Below are positions 43,901 to 52,524 of a stretch of DNA of 64,000 nucleotides, in pieces. The translations under genes were made by a program, and so were the position numbers. Under the pieces are notes generated by a model. It did no database searches. It was not told the origin of the DNA and saw only the letters and a program-made list of their open reading frames with translations. The number at the start of each line of letters is the position of its first letter. Position 1 is the first letter of the stretch. This DNA is from Pontibacter amylolyticus. Lineage in GTDB: Bacteria > Bacteroidota > Bacteroidia > Cytophagales > Hymenobacteraceae. Location of the stretch: assembly GCF_014638845.1 (NCBI RefSeq), contig NZ_BMFP01000001.1, forward strand, positions 655,566 through 719,565, given 5' to 3'.

Positions 43901-45926
43901 GCCTGCGGCGGAGGGTGGCTTTGGTCTGGTTGAAGGTGGCGTAGATGGCCGAAATGGTGTCGATGATGCGGGTGGTCTGGGTGGCGTCTTCGATCTTGAG
44001 GTTGCTCACCACATCGATTAGCATTTCCAGTTCCGCCGACACCGCCGCAATCTCTTTGTCAGTTGCGTCAGCCTCTACCACTTTGGCTATACCTTCAATG
44101 GCGGTGTTGATCTCCTTTACCTTTTTCTCGTAAGGCGTCAAGGCATTGGGCTGCAGAAGAAATTCAACCGCTCCGTTGGCAGTGTCCTGCGCGAATTGCT
44201 GCAGCTGCGCTTCGTATTTTTCGATTGTCGGCAGATCGGTGTAGCGCAACTCTTTCAGCGAGATCACCTCGCCGCGTATACCGCGCAAATCGGCCAGATA
44301 CTTCACATAATCGTTGATGCTTTCAGCCTTTTTAAACTTCAGCGTCTGGATAAGCCCATCGGCCTGCCCCAGCACCTGACTTATCTGTGCCTGCGTGTTT
44401 TTCTTGATACTGAGCACCTTTTCGTACTCCTCCACCGCTGCTGTGGCCGTCTGCCGGATAGCGGTAATGGGTGCTGCCAGGTTGTAAGTTTCCGCACGGT
44501 TGAGCCAGTGGTAAGAATCCAGTACATCCGTGGTTTTCTTAATCAGGTCAAGGTATAGGTTGGCGTAGGAATCGTCCTTGTGCAGCAGCGAAAGCACTTC
44601 GTTACTCTCGGCCATGGCCCGCACAATGTCCTTGTTGCCAATCTTGTAGAGATAAGATTCCTGCGTAACCGGTATAACAAAGTTCGGCCCGATGTAGGGG
44701 GTTTGCCAGATCTGGATGGCGTGGTGCTTCTGCGCCTCTTCATCGGCCCGGAAGTAACATAGCTCCCCGTTCTCGTAAATGGCGTAACCGTGGCACACGA
44801 TCGGTGTTTCGATCTGTTGCGTGATCAGGTTGTAGGACAGCAACAGGTATACGCTTGATTCTTTGTTGTAGAACACATACAGGAAATCCTCACCATTCGG
44901 GGAAGCAATGCGCTTCTCGAAGAGCATGTCCTGCAGGTTGTTGTCGAAAGCTTTGAACTCGCCCGTCTGCAGGTAGTAACCATAAGCGTAAATGATGCCC
45001 TGCCCGTCTGGTAACAGCACACAGCTGTGCTCCAGCGCATCGATGCGGCGGGCCTCCTGCAGTTTGGAGTTGTAAACGAAGTAGCGGTAGTTATTCTCGC
45101 GGTATGGCCGGATCTTCAGGATGATGATATTGCCTACCACGGCGTAGTAGATCTCCGAGTCGTCGAGCGTCTGGTCCTTGTCCTCTACCTCTTCCGAATA
45201 AATGCCCCGCCCGGAGTCGGTATTGTCTTCTACCTTGATGGTCAGGTCGCCGCCGACCGTCTCCACGAACACCTTATCTTCGATAGACACGTGCGGGTGC
45301 TTGCCCTTGCGCTGCGCCTCACGGGTGGTGCGCTTCCAGCTGAAATCATGCTGGTTCGGGAACACATACTCATGGTCGCTGCGGTTGTCGATATAGGTGA
45401 TGGATCCGCCTTTGAGCAACCACTTAAAGGTCTTGATATCGTTGAGGCCCTTGCCCACCCGGAACACCATGTAGAGGTAGTTGCCGATGTGCGCAAACTT
45501 GATAAACTGGGTGTTCTTGTAGTATTTGTAGAGCTTTTGAAAATCGTCTTGAAACGTCTTGTCCTGCAGCACATCCAACGGCTGCTGATGGAAGCTGTGG
45601 CCTTCGTAGGTATAGACCCCAAACACATCCGACAGCTCCACCTCTGACTTGAGGCCAAGGTATACGTTGTAGCCAAAAAGCAAGGTATAGCCCACCGGCA
45701 CCATGTCCCAGGGCACGCAATTGTTCTCGGTCGTGATGCGCTCGGTGGTGATCAGCTGCGTCTCAATGGCGCCGAACACGCTCTTCCGCTCCTGGTTCAG
45801 CTGCTCGAGTTGCGCACGCAGTTCGGCCCCGCTTTTCTGCAGACGGTTCCGTAAGATTTCATAGGTACCACCCTCCAACTGCACGTTTTCGGCAGCAGGT
45901 GTGGCGGCGGTATTGGTATCTTCCAT
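40959..45926 (-). CDS. Large MoxR-like AAA+ ATPase ('DNA repair ATPase', DUF3686-like)
   Basis: The 1655-residue protein has an N-terminal part with many beta strands (about 60-500), a long coiled-coil region (about 540-900), further helices, and a C-terminal AAA+ domain. The Walker A motif SPPGYGKTT is at about 1288-1297, Walker B MIYLDDIQ at about 1352-1359, and sensor-1 Asn in MAGNPYTETG at about 1404. 'PDMLANRADIYNLGDI' follows, as in MoxR/RavA-type ATPases. Databases often name it DNA repair ATPase, but its function is unknown. The ATG at 45926 is used; an upstream ATG adds 19 residues. It is the last gene of a minus-strand operon that starts with an OB-fold protein and flotillin. Confidence 0.85.
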   Translation of the reverse strand: MEDTNTAATPAAENVQLEGGTYEILRNRLQKSGAELRAQLEQLNQERKSVFGAIETQLITTERITTENNCVPWDMVPVGYTLLFGYNVYLGLKSEVELSDVFGVYTYEGHSFHQQPLDVLQDKTFQDDFQKLYKYYKNTQFIKFAHIGNYLYMVFRVGKGLNDIKTFKWLLKGGSITYIDNRSDHEYVFPNQHDFSWKRTTREAQRKGKHPHVSIEDKVFVETVGGDLTIKVEDNTDSGRGIYSEEVEDKDQTLDDSEIYYAVVGNIIILKIRPYRENNYRYFVYNSKLQEARRIDALEHSCVLLPDGQGIIYAYGYYLQTGEFKAFDNNLQDMLFEKRIASPNGEDFLYVFYNKESSVYLLLSYNLITQQIETPIVCHGYAIYENGELCYFRADEEAQKHHAIQIWQTPYIGPNFVIPVTQESYLYKIGNKDIVRAMAESNEVLSLLHKDDSYANLYLDLIKKTTDVLDSYHWLNRAETYNLAAPITAIRQTATAAVEEYEKVLSIKKNTQAQISQVLGQADGLIQTLKFKKAESINDYVKYLADLRGIRGEVISLKELRYTDLPTIEKYEAQLQQFAQDTANGAVEFLLQPNALTPYEKKVKEINTAIEGIAKVVEADATDKEIAAVSAELEMLIDVVSNLKIEDATQTTRIIDTISAIYATFNQTKATLRRRRKELLSQEGKAEFNSQIKLISQSVVNYLDVSDSPQKCEEYLAKLMVQLEELEGRFPDFDEFIEQLTVKREEIYSAFESKKVQLQEAQNKRANSLQQAADRILKAVQNRAGKLTSVNEINGYFASDLMIEKVRSTVEELLKIGDTVKADTIQSRLKTLKEDAVRQLKDKQELFVDGANILKFGKHQFSVNTQPLELSVVHHDGAMYYHLTGTNFFEKITDDQFLSYRPVWEQTLVSENNQVYRAEYLAFKVLEAAQDRGIAGQQTENSLRYLTIDELHKLTESELTDYVNKFMAVRFNEGYMKGVHDHDAALILSALIRLIKTADLLRYTSLDRSCAQLYWKAFVPEAKKNTLNHQLKGISAILQVFPDTHEFDDVKADLQEELYTFQQETGLCKESNAGEAGEYLFYELTRGNHFVIDSQADVLYGGFRHFLTERKVLHTFEDSVKALQENVAHQFELIQHWVKAYIAQAGQHDKAEFVSEVATLLLTDSYNPLHVVHTVLKENLQGMQGAHQQVQGQSYQLNYHQFLHRLRDYTSGTATAFTAFTELKKNMTQQAEHALRLNEFKPRVLSSFVRNKLIDQVYLPLIGANLAKQIGSAGETKRTDLMGMLLLLSPPGYGKTTIMEYIANRLGIIFMKINGPAIGHQVTALDPKEAPNAAAREELEKLNLSFEMGDNVMIYLDDIQHCNPEFLQKFISLCDAQRKIEGVYKGRSKTYDFRGKKVCVVMAGNPYTETGEKFRIPDMLANRADIYNLGDIIGDTEDVFKLSYIENSLTSNTVLAKLAAKSQKDIYALIQLAETGNSEGLEFEGNHSADELNEYVLVLKKLLKIQDVILKVNLEYIRSAAQADEYRTEPAFKLQGSYRNMNKLAEKVMPIMNDQELQTLILSHYEAESQTLTSGAEANMLKFKQLIGIMTEVEAQRWEDIKATFVRNNKLKGFGGNNQVGQVLTEMENISGGLAGIKDVLSQFKPSRLEAAEEL

Positions 45927-46065
45927 TTGGGTTGGAGGATTAAGAATGAATGATTGTAAGTTTTTGGCTTCAGTTAAAGCCAATTGTTTTCACGGCTTAT
46001 TTTGTACTAGTGGCTTTTATAACGGTTTTAATAAAGTTTGCCTAAGTGCGCAATAGTTTTTGTTG

Positions 46066-46782
46066 TTAAGTATATTTTTCATGCAAAAGCTCTTCAGCCG
46101 CCATTACTGCTTCTTTCCTGTACCCCTTCTTAGAAATCTTCTCGAAAAGCTCTTGTTCAGTGTGATTCTTAAATTTTAGCTTAAAGCTTTCTACTGATAC
46201 CCGTAGCTGGCCATCAATCTCTGCATGTGTCAATTCTTCTTCGACAGTTTCATCTAAGTCGGGCAGGAATTTGTACTGGGTCTCTGTTTCCTTTATAGGA
46301 GGGTTTATCGGGTCAAGCATGAGGGATGTTAACAAGAAGACGGTATTGTCATGGGTGATTAGTTTCAGATATCCATACTTTCTCCATGGAACAGGAAACC
46401 AATTCTGCTGCTGTTCTGGAAGCCGGTAATCTCGCTGAACCACCCTTACTACATGCTTTATATCTGAGGCATGTATAATATGCCTGCCTCTTTTGTAATT
46501 AATTGTTATTAGTTGCTGCTGCTTATCTACTTCAACTACTGTATTTCTATTCGTTAGAAAGTATACAATATGTAAGTAAAATGCTGGTAGAAAGGAGACG
46601 AGGCAAACCCCAAACAGGAGAAAGTAGAAGTCGAGCTCTAAAAGCGCATTACTCCCTTTAAACCCAAGTAACTCCTTTAACCAAAGTAACAGAAGACCTA
46701 CAGGATAGCCTAAGATCACTAATGCTCCGTTGGAGATAGATTTTAATTGGTGCTTCTTATTTATTTGTAAAACTTCTTGCAT
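46066..46782 (-). CDS. Membrane protein of unknown function inserted in the flotillin operon
   Basis: The 238-residue protein has two membrane segments near the N-terminus (about 17-35 and 48-70) and a cytoplasmic beta-rich domain that could be PH-like ('NTVVEVDKQQQLITINYKRGRHIIHASDIKHVVRVVQRDY'). A helical C-terminus follows. Its base composition is clearly more AT-rich than the flotillin and ATPase genes on either side. I use the ATG at 46782, not a GTG five codons upstream. It is co-oriented with the operon, but a hairpin repeat lies in front of it. Confidence 0.7.
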   Translation of the reverse strand: MQEVLQINKKHQLKSISNGALVILGYPVGLLLLWLKELLGFKGSNALLELDFYFLLFGVCLVSFLPAFYLHIVYFLTNRNTVVEVDKQQQLITINYKRGRHIIHASDIKHVVRVVQRDYRLPEQQQNWFPVPWRKYGYLKLITHDNTVFLLTSLMLDPINPPIKETETQYKFLPDLDETVEEELTHAEIDGQLRVSVESFKLKFKNHTEQELFEKISKKGYRKEAVMAAEELLHEKYT

Positions 46783-46814
46783 TGATATGATCGCCACCGC
46801 AGGTATAAAAAGCT

Positions 46815-46835
46815 CCTCTCCTGTTTTAGGAGAGG
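46815..46835. repeat. Stem-loop of a common intergenic repeat
   Basis: CCTCTCCT (46815-46822) pairs with AGGAGAGG (46828-46835) and is followed by GGGTTTGGGGTGAGG. This matches a palindromic repeat seen between genes of many bacteria. It lies between the flotillin gene and the membrane-protein gene and may reduce readthrough. Confidence 0.6.
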
Positions 46836-46849
46836 GGTTTGGGGTGAGG

Positions 46850-48985
46850 TTAATTCAATGAAATGTACGGCTTATCCGCGATCCCCATAGCCGTAGCCGT
46901 GGTAGTCAGCTGCTTCAGGGTGTTGAGTGTGCTTTCGTCGGCACTGCTTTGCATCATCTTCAGCAGGATGGCCGAAACACTCAGGTTGCGCACGTCGTCG
47001 GAGGTCATACCGAACTGGTTGATAAACTGCTGCAGGTTCTCGCGGAAGTCTACATGGCCGTTACCGTTTGGCTGGAAGAAGGTCTCCTTCACGGTGTTCA
47101 GCACTTCGCTGTTGCCTACCAACCGGTCTACCTGCTTGCCTTTGGTGATGGAGCCCACGATCTGGTCGAAGAACATGGTCTCGCCACCCACGATGTCGAT
47201 CTTCGCTGACTTCAGGGCTTCGGAGATCACCTCGGCCTGAGAAGCGGCGATGTCTTTCTGGATGTTGATCTGAGCCAGTTCGATGGCCTTGTCTTTCTCA
47301 AGACGCAGCTTGAACTCTTCGTGCTCTTTGCCCACGCCATCCAGCTTGCGCATGGCTTCGGCTTTCTCCTCTATACCTTTGGCGTCCACGGTGAACTTCT
47401 CGCCGATCACACGGGCTTCTGCCAGACCGCGTTTCTCTTCTGCGGCAGCCAGGTTTTCTACTACCGTCGCATCGGCTATACCTTGCTCCTTGGTCACTTT
47501 GGCAGTTACCATACCCAGTTTCTCGTCGGCTTCGGCCTGCGCGTTGGCTTTGGCTTTGATCACCAGTGCCTCCGCTTCGCCTTCTTTCTGACGGGCATGG
47601 GCTTTGGCTTCCATCACTTGTGCCTCTGACAGACCGATCGCTGCTGCCTGGGCTGCCTCGGCTTCTGCCATGGTCTTGATGGCCTGTGCCCGGTTGTTCG
47701 AAGATACCTGCTCTGCTTCCGCATCGATCAGCATTTGCTTCGCACGGAACTCCGCCGCCTGACGGGCCGCCTCTGCGCTCTTGATCTCTTTCACCAGCGA
47801 CTCTTCTGCTTCTTTCTCCGCATTCTTAATAGCTACCAGTTTCACACGATCAGCCTCGGCAAAGGCCTTGGTATCCTTGATCTTCTCTTCTTCCTCCACC
47901 ACGGCTTTCTCCACGGTCACACGCTCGCGGATGATGCCCTGGATGTTCTTACGCTCTTCTTCAATGGCCTTCTCTTTCTCAATCTGCGCCAGTGCCACGA
48001 TACGCTCTTTCTCGTTCGCCTCCAGCAATCTTGCCTGCTCTACACGCTCGGTTTCGATGGCATCCGTACGCTCTTTGCTGCGCTCGGCCACCAGGATCTG
48101 GCGGTCTTTGTTCTGCTCGGCTATTTTTACTTCTTCGTCCGTAGCGATGCGGGCTTTCTCCGCTTTCAGGCGCTCTTCGTGGCGTACTTTTTCCATCTCG
48201 GCAAACTCGCGTGATTTAATGTTGGCAATCTCACGCTTCTGCTTCTCCTCGTTTTCTGCCAGTTGTTTCTCGAGCTCCAGGATAGTTTCCTGCGCTTCTA
48301 CGTCCTGCTTCTTGATCGTCTTCTGCTTCTCGCGCTCGATCAGGTTAGCCTGTACCTTTTGCTTGGCCGTCAGGTCGATGATCTTCTTGATACCCTCGGC
48401 ATCGAGGATGTTGTTTTCGTTCAAGTGGGTCAGGGGTGTTTGCTCCAGGTAGTCGATCGCGCAGTCGTCCAGCACATAGCCGTTCAGGTCGGTGCCGATC
48501 GTCTGCAGAATCTGACGCTTGAAATCATCGCGGCTCTGGTAGAGGTCCACGAAATCAAAGTGCTTGCCCACGGTCTTGAGTGCTTCGGAGAACTTGGCAT
48601 CGAACAGACTCTCCAACGCCGAATGGTCCGAGGCACGCTTACAGCCAATCGACTGTGCCACCTGGATCACGTCTTCCGGCGTTTTGTTCACGCGCAAAAA
48701 GAAATTCACTTTGATGTCGGCGCGCAGGTTGTCTTTACAGATCAGGCCTTCGGAACCGGTTCTGGAGATCACGATCGTCTTGAGCGTAATGTCCATCACC
48801 TCCAGTTTATGGATAACGGGCACCACAAAAATGCCGGAGAAGGACACTTTCGTATCGCCCAGACCGGTGCGCACCATGGCCTCGCCCTGAATGGCTTTCT
48901 GGTACATTTTGATGACGATGGCGATAAAGCCAATCGCGAATACCGCCAGTATAATGACGATAGACAAGGATAAAGATTCTAGCAT
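46850..48985 (-). CDS. Flotillin-family (YqiK-like) SPFH membrane scaffold protein
   Basis: The 711-residue protein has one N-terminal membrane helix (about 5-28), an SPFH/band-7 domain (about 30-200, including 'VVPVIHKLEVMDITLKTIVISR'), a very long Glu/Ala/Lys-rich coiled coil (about 200-620) and a C-terminal domain ending in YISLN. It is a YqiK-type flotillin that organises membrane microdomains. It starts five bases after the OB-fold protein gene, typical of the yqiJ-yqiK pair. The ATPase gene is further downstream in the same direction. Confidence 0.92.
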   Translation of the reverse strand: MLESLSLSIVIILAVFAIGFIAIVIKMYQKAIQGEAMVRTGLGDTKVSFSGIFVVPVIHKLEVMDITLKTIVISRTGSEGLICKDNLRADIKVNFFLRVNKTPEDVIQVAQSIGCKRASDHSALESLFDAKFSEALKTVGKHFDFVDLYQSRDDFKRQILQTIGTDLNGYVLDDCAIDYLEQTPLTHLNENNILDAEGIKKIIDLTAKQKVQANLIEREKQKTIKKQDVEAQETILELEKQLAENEEKQKREIANIKSREFAEMEKVRHEERLKAEKARIATDEEVKIAEQNKDRQILVAERSKERTDAIETERVEQARLLEANEKERIVALAQIEKEKAIEEERKNIQGIIRERVTVEKAVVEEEEKIKDTKAFAEADRVKLVAIKNAEKEAEESLVKEIKSAEAARQAAEFRAKQMLIDAEAEQVSSNNRAQAIKTMAEAEAAQAAAIGLSEAQVMEAKAHARQKEGEAEALVIKAKANAQAEADEKLGMVTAKVTKEQGIADATVVENLAAAEEKRGLAEARVIGEKFTVDAKGIEEKAEAMRKLDGVGKEHEEFKLRLEKDKAIELAQINIQKDIAASQAEVISEALKSAKIDIVGGETMFFDQIVGSITKGKQVDRLVGNSEVLNTVKETFFQPNGNGHVDFRENLQQFINQFGMTSDDVRNLSVSAILLKMMQSSADESTLNTLKQLTTTATAMGIADKPYISLN

Positions 48986-48990
48986 GCGAA

Positions 48991-49617
48991 TTAAATGGTT
49001 TGGTAAGGTTCTATGAGGTAAAATTTGTTTTCAGCATTGTACTCAAGCACGAGCGCTGTCTCCCCTTTCTGCACAGCGGAGCCTTGGGTGGTTCTGACAT
49101 TCAGCAAGAGCGGCGCACCAGTCGTCTTCACGGCAGCCTGCCCCAGCTCGTTGCCGTTGGCCGGCAAGGTAACCGTGCAGATCTGCCCGATGATATTGGC
49201 AGCCGATTCGTGCTCTTTCTCCATGGCGGAAAAGACGCGCACGAAAGGCATGGTCAGAAACTTAGCAACGAACAGCGCGCCCACGAAGGACGGGATCAGG
49301 TATAGCCAGCCTAGCAGGGTATAGCCGTCGTTGAGGTAGTAGTTGGCCAGGATCGAGAACGCCCAGAAGGGCAGCGCCAGGAAAGTCAGGAACACCATGA
49401 AAGGCACCTTGCCCAGGTTGAAGAAGGCCAGCACATTGTTGAGCCAGCTGACGGCCGACACACCATCGGCATCCACCTCAGGCTCCACCTCCACATCAAA
49501 AAAGTCGAGGTCCAGCAAGCCGAAGATGACGGCCAGCCAGTACAGCAGCACGAAGGCCAGCAAGGCGGTGGGGATGATGTTGACGGCGGAAAAAGTAGCT
49601 TGTAAAAGTTCGTTCAT
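48991..49617 (-). CDS. YqiJ-like membrane protein with OB-fold
   Basis: The 208-residue protein has several hydrophobic segments (about 14-34, 65-88 and 98-118) and a C-terminal OB-like domain ('ANIIGQICTVTLPANGNELGQAAVKTTGAPLLLNVRT'). It resembles YqiJ/NfeD-type partners of flotillin, which bind at the membrane to the SPFH protein. The start at 49617 (MNELLQ) is taken because the only upstream alternative is a TTG. It is the first gene of the operon. Confidence 0.85.
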   Translation of the reverse strand: MNELLQATFSAVNIIPTALLAFVLLYWLAVIFGLLDLDFFDVEVEPEVDADGVSAVSWLNNVLAFFNLGKVPFMVFLTFLALPFWAFSILANYYLNDGYTLLGWLYLIPSFVGALFVAKFLTMPFVRVFSAMEKEHESAANIIGQICTVTLPANGNELGQAAVKTTGAPLLLNVRTTQGSAVQKGETALVLEYNAENKFYLIEPYQTI

Positions 49618-49732
49618 AGGCAATTGCAGATAATGACATGTATTGTGCTATAAATATAAAAGAATATTCATAACAAAGCATATACTTTTTGCATTTCGCC
49701 CCTGGAAAAAATGAGAAATGTGCAGCATCCCC

Positions 49733-49740
49733 TATCTTTG
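49733..49740 (+). promoter_or_regulatory. -7 box TATCTTTG
   Basis: An exact TAnnTTTG match about 50 bases before the acetyltransferase ATG. No good -33 TTG is present at the right distance. Confidence 0.4.
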
Positions 49741-49789
49741 CGCTTTCGTTTACAAATGACAGTCTACCGAGAAACTGTCCTACTTATAC

Positions 49790-50440
49790 ATGCAGAACCG
49801 CTACAGCAAAGAAATAATCCCTATCAAAGGGTGGGAACGGGAAGAAACCTTCCGCTTTTTCAGCACCTTCACCCAGCCGTTTTTCAACGTTCACACAGAA
49901 GCCGACATCACCCCGCTTTATCAGTATTGCAAACAGCACGGTTTGTCTATTTCGCTGGCCTACATGCACGCCACCGTGCAGGCTGCCCGGCAGGTAGAGA
50001 ACTTCCTGCTGCGCATCGAAAACGGGCAGGTGGTTAGGTATAGCGGCCTGGACCTGTCGACCACTATCCTGAAAGACAACAAGCAGATCGCATTCACCCA
50101 CTTCCCCTACCACGAAAAGCTGGCCGATTTCTGTGCCGAAGGCGCCCGCATCATTGCAGCCGTAAAGCAAAGCACAAAGCTCTTCAACGGCCATCAAGGT
50201 ATAGACCTGCTGCACATGACCACGCTACCCTGGTTCACCTTCAGAGGGATGGAGCATGCGTTTTCGATCGGACAAGAAGACCCGGGCGTACCGAAAATCG
50301 GGTATGGCAAACTGGAGATGCGCGGCGACCAGGTATACCTGCCTATCAGCATCGGACTGCACCACGCCCTGGCGGATGGCTACCACATGCATCTGTTTAT
50401 GGAGGAGCTGACTCGGGTGGTCCAACGCTATACCTTGTAG
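49790..50440 (+). CDS. Chloramphenicol acetyltransferase-like (CatA family) protein
   Basis: The 216-residue protein has the catalytic HxxxDG motif in 'LHHALADGYHMHLFMEEL' (His192, Asp196), and 'FNVHTEADITPLYQYCKQHGLSISLAYMHATVQAARQVENFLLRI' at the N-terminal side. It is a full-length CAT trimer subunit, but many chromosomal relatives acetylate other alcohols and do not give resistance. No mobile element surrounds it. Confidence 0.9.
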   Translation: MQNRYSKEIIPIKGWEREETFRFFSTFTQPFFNVHTEADITPLYQYCKQHGLSISLAYMHATVQAARQVENFLLRIENGQVVRYSGLDLSTTILKDNKQIAFTHFPYHEKLADFCAEGARIIAAVKQSTKLFNGHQGIDLLHMTTLPWFTFRGMEHAFSIGQEDPGVPKIGYGKLEMRGDQVYLPISIGLHHALADGYHMHLFMEELTRVVQRYTL

Positions 50441-50604
50441 AATTCTACGTATTTGTTGCGCTATACCTGAAGTCAGTATAAAATGCAATAATGTTTAAAC
50501 ATTTTCGGTAGAATTATCTTGCCGTATATAGTGACAACCAATATATTGTGTAGCAGTTGGGTCTTGTACCCAACTGACTTTTCCTCACCCTATAATCTAC
50601 CAAT

Positions 50605-51678
50605 ATGTGGCGATCCGTTATCACTGGCACCGGCAGTTATATTCCGACTGAAGTAAAAACCAACCAGGACTTCACCTCACACAATTTCTACACTGATCAG
50701 AACGAGCCGATCGGGGTTTGCCCGAACGTAGTTGTTGAGAAATTTCAAAAGATAACAGGTATAGCGGAGCGCCGCTACGTGGCCTCCCACCTCACCACTT
50801 CCGACATCGCTACGCTCGCCGCCGAAGAAGCAATTCGCAACAGCGGCATCGATCCTGAAACGCTCGACATGATCATTGTGGCGCATAACTTCGGCAACGT
50901 CATCGAGGGCACTATTCAGTCGGATGCTGTGCCTGCGCTTGCCAGCCGCGTAAAGCACAACCTTAAGATCAAAAGTCCGAATTGCGTGGCCTACGACATC
51001 CTGTTTGGTTGTCCGGGATGGGTGCAGGGCATGATCCAGGCGGATGCTTTTTTTAAGGCAGGCATGGCGAAGAAGGCGCTCGTGATCGGAGCCGAAACCC
51101 TCTCCCGCGTCATCGACATGTACGACCGCGACAGCATGATCTTTAGCGACGGCGCCGGGGCTTCGGTGGTGGAGTACCAGCAGGTGCCCGAAGACGGCAG
51201 CGGCATACTGGCCAGCTGCGCCCGCAGCCACAGCGTGGAGGAAGCCTATTACATCAACATGAACAAGTCTTACATGCCGAACGGCGACCCGCGTGTGCGC
51301 TACATCAAGATGAAGGGGCGCAAGGTATACGAGTACGCCATCAAGCTGGTGCCGGAGGCCATGAAGGAGTGCCTGGATCTGTGTGGCGTGGATATTAAAG
51401 ACGTGAAGAAGGTGTTCATCCACCAGGCCAACGAGAAAATGGACGAGGGTATGATACAGGCGCTCTTCAAACTCTACGGCCGGCGCGACATTCCGGAAGA
51501 CATCATGCCGATGAGCATCCACTACCTGGGCAACAGCTCTGTGGCCACCGTGCCGACGCTCTACGACATTGTGCGAAAGGGTCAGGATGAGAAGCACGAA
51601 CTCAACGATGGCGACATCATCCTGTTTGCTTCCGTTGGGGCTGGCATGAATATCAACGCCATCTGCTATCGGGTATAG
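50605..51678 (+). CDS. 3-oxoacyl-[acyl-carrier-protein] synthase III-family protein
   Basis: The 357-residue thiolase-fold enzyme has the catalytic Cys136 (FGCPGWVQG), His273 (HQANEKMDEG) and Asn310 (GNSSVATVPT) of KAS III. It would start fatty-acid chains or make a related beta-keto product. An ACP gene and other fatty-acid genes are not next to it, so it may not be the main FabH. A terminator follows. Confidence 0.9.
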   Translation: MWRSVITGTGSYIPTEVKTNQDFTSHNFYTDQNEPIGVCPNVVVEKFQKITGIAERRYVASHLTTSDIATLAAEEAIRNSGIDPETLDMIIVAHNFGNVIEGTIQSDAVPALASRVKHNLKIKSPNCVAYDILFGCPGWVQGMIQADAFFKAGMAKKALVIGAETLSRVIDMYDRDSMIFSDGAGASVVEYQQVPEDGSGILASCARSHSVEEAYYINMNKSYMPNGDPRVRYIKMKGRKVYEYAIKLVPEAMKECLDLCGVDIKDVKKVFIHQANEKMDEGMIQALFKLYGRRDIPEDIMPMSIHYLGNSSVATVPTLYDIVRKGQDEKHELNDGDIILFASVGAGMNINAICYRV

Positions 51679-51701
51679 CAATCGGTTTAAGATCAGCAAG
51701 G

Positions 51702-51737
51702 CAGGCCTCGTTATCAGTAGCGGGGCCTGTTTTTTTT
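51702..51737. terminator. Terminator after KAS III gene
   Basis: A 9-bp stem with one mismatch (CAGGCCTCG at 51702-51710, CGGGGCCTG at 51721-51729) is followed by a run of T. Confidence 0.8.
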
Positions 51738-51743
51738 ACGGTA

Positions 51744-52481
51744 TCAGCTATACCTTTCCTTCTCCTTTATTCGCCGGATCAACTCCTGCATCCGCTCATA
51801 ATGCGAGCCTTTCCAGTAGACCCGCCTGCATTGCTGGCACTGGTAAAACTCGTCGAAGTATAGCTGGGTTTTAGGAGGCAACAACTCCAGTACTTGCTGT
51901 TTATCGACCGGCACAATGCGGCCGTTGCAAACCATGCAGCGTGTGAAGGGTCGAAACAGATCCGCCAGCTTATACTTGGTGAGCACTTCCAGCAGCTGCG
52001 CTTCGGTTTGCTGTGACCGCAGCCAGTAACCGGCAGGTATAGCCTTGTGCTTGAGCAGGTTGACATCTCGCGTGAGCAGAATACGCTTTTCTTCGATGGA
52101 AATGCGAACGAGTTCCGGGTCATGCAGGTGTTGCCCGTATACCGTGTCGAAGCCCAGCATGCGCAGGGCGCGGGCCAGCGAACCGAGGTGCACATCCAAT
52201 ACAAAACGCCGCTCCGCTATACCTGAAAGTAGCGTCTCCTCCCCGTTTTCGTAAGTGTATACCTCTACTTGGTCGTCGGGCAAAAGCCGATGGCTAAAAC
52301 TTACTTTCTCCCCGTTCACCAGCACATCCCGAACCTCCACATGGGGCACGCCCATGGCCTCGATCATGTCCTTGACCGTTTGGTGTGCCGCGAAGGTATA
52401 GCTGAAGGTAGTATGGCGCTGGCGGGGCCGCAGAAAGTCATTCAGGGAGCCGTAAAACCGGAAATTAGCGGTATAGGACAT
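51744..52481 (-). CDS. Mut7-C RNase domain protein with N-terminal ubiquitin-like fold
   Basis: The 245-residue protein has an N-terminal ubiquitin/MoaD-like part ('TVKDMIEAMGVPHVEVRDVLVNGEKVSFSHRLLPDDQVEVYT', about 37-78). A Mut7-C PIN-like RNase domain follows ('FVLDVHLGSLARALRMLGFDTVYG'), with a zinc ribbon of four cysteines (CMVCNG and CQQCRRVYWKGSH). It is probably an RNase acting on cellular RNA; its target is unknown. The ATG at 52481 is used because the upstream in-frame codons overlap the terminator of the adjacent gene. Confidence 0.9.
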   Translation of the reverse strand: MSYTANFRFYGSLNDFLRPRQRHTTFSYTFAAHQTVKDMIEAMGVPHVEVRDVLVNGEKVSFSHRLLPDDQVEVYTYENGEETLLSGIAERRFVLDVHLGSLARALRMLGFDTVYGQHLHDPELVRISIEEKRILLTRDVNLLKHKAIPAGYWLRSQQTEAQLLEVLTKYKLADLFRPFTRCMVCNGRIVPVDKQQVLELLPPKTQLYFDEFYQCQQCRRVYWKGSHYERMQELIRRIKEKERYS

Positions 52482-52524
52482 GGGGTGCAAGGTATAGCCA
52501 GACAGGTATACGCACCCAAACGTA

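Noticed and set aside
49711-50037. Open frame of 108 codons overlapping the start of the CatA-like gene
   Set aside because: It overlaps the well-supported acetyltransferase in another frame and has no recognisable domain.
49790-50440. Chloramphenicol resistance gene on a mobile element
   Set aside because: No insertion sequence, integrase or composition change surrounds it, and chromosomal CatA-like proteins often have other substrates.
50677-51699. Open frame of 340 codons on the minus strand
   Set aside because: It is antisense to the intact KAS III gene; the His/Val-rich translation is typical of a shadow frame.
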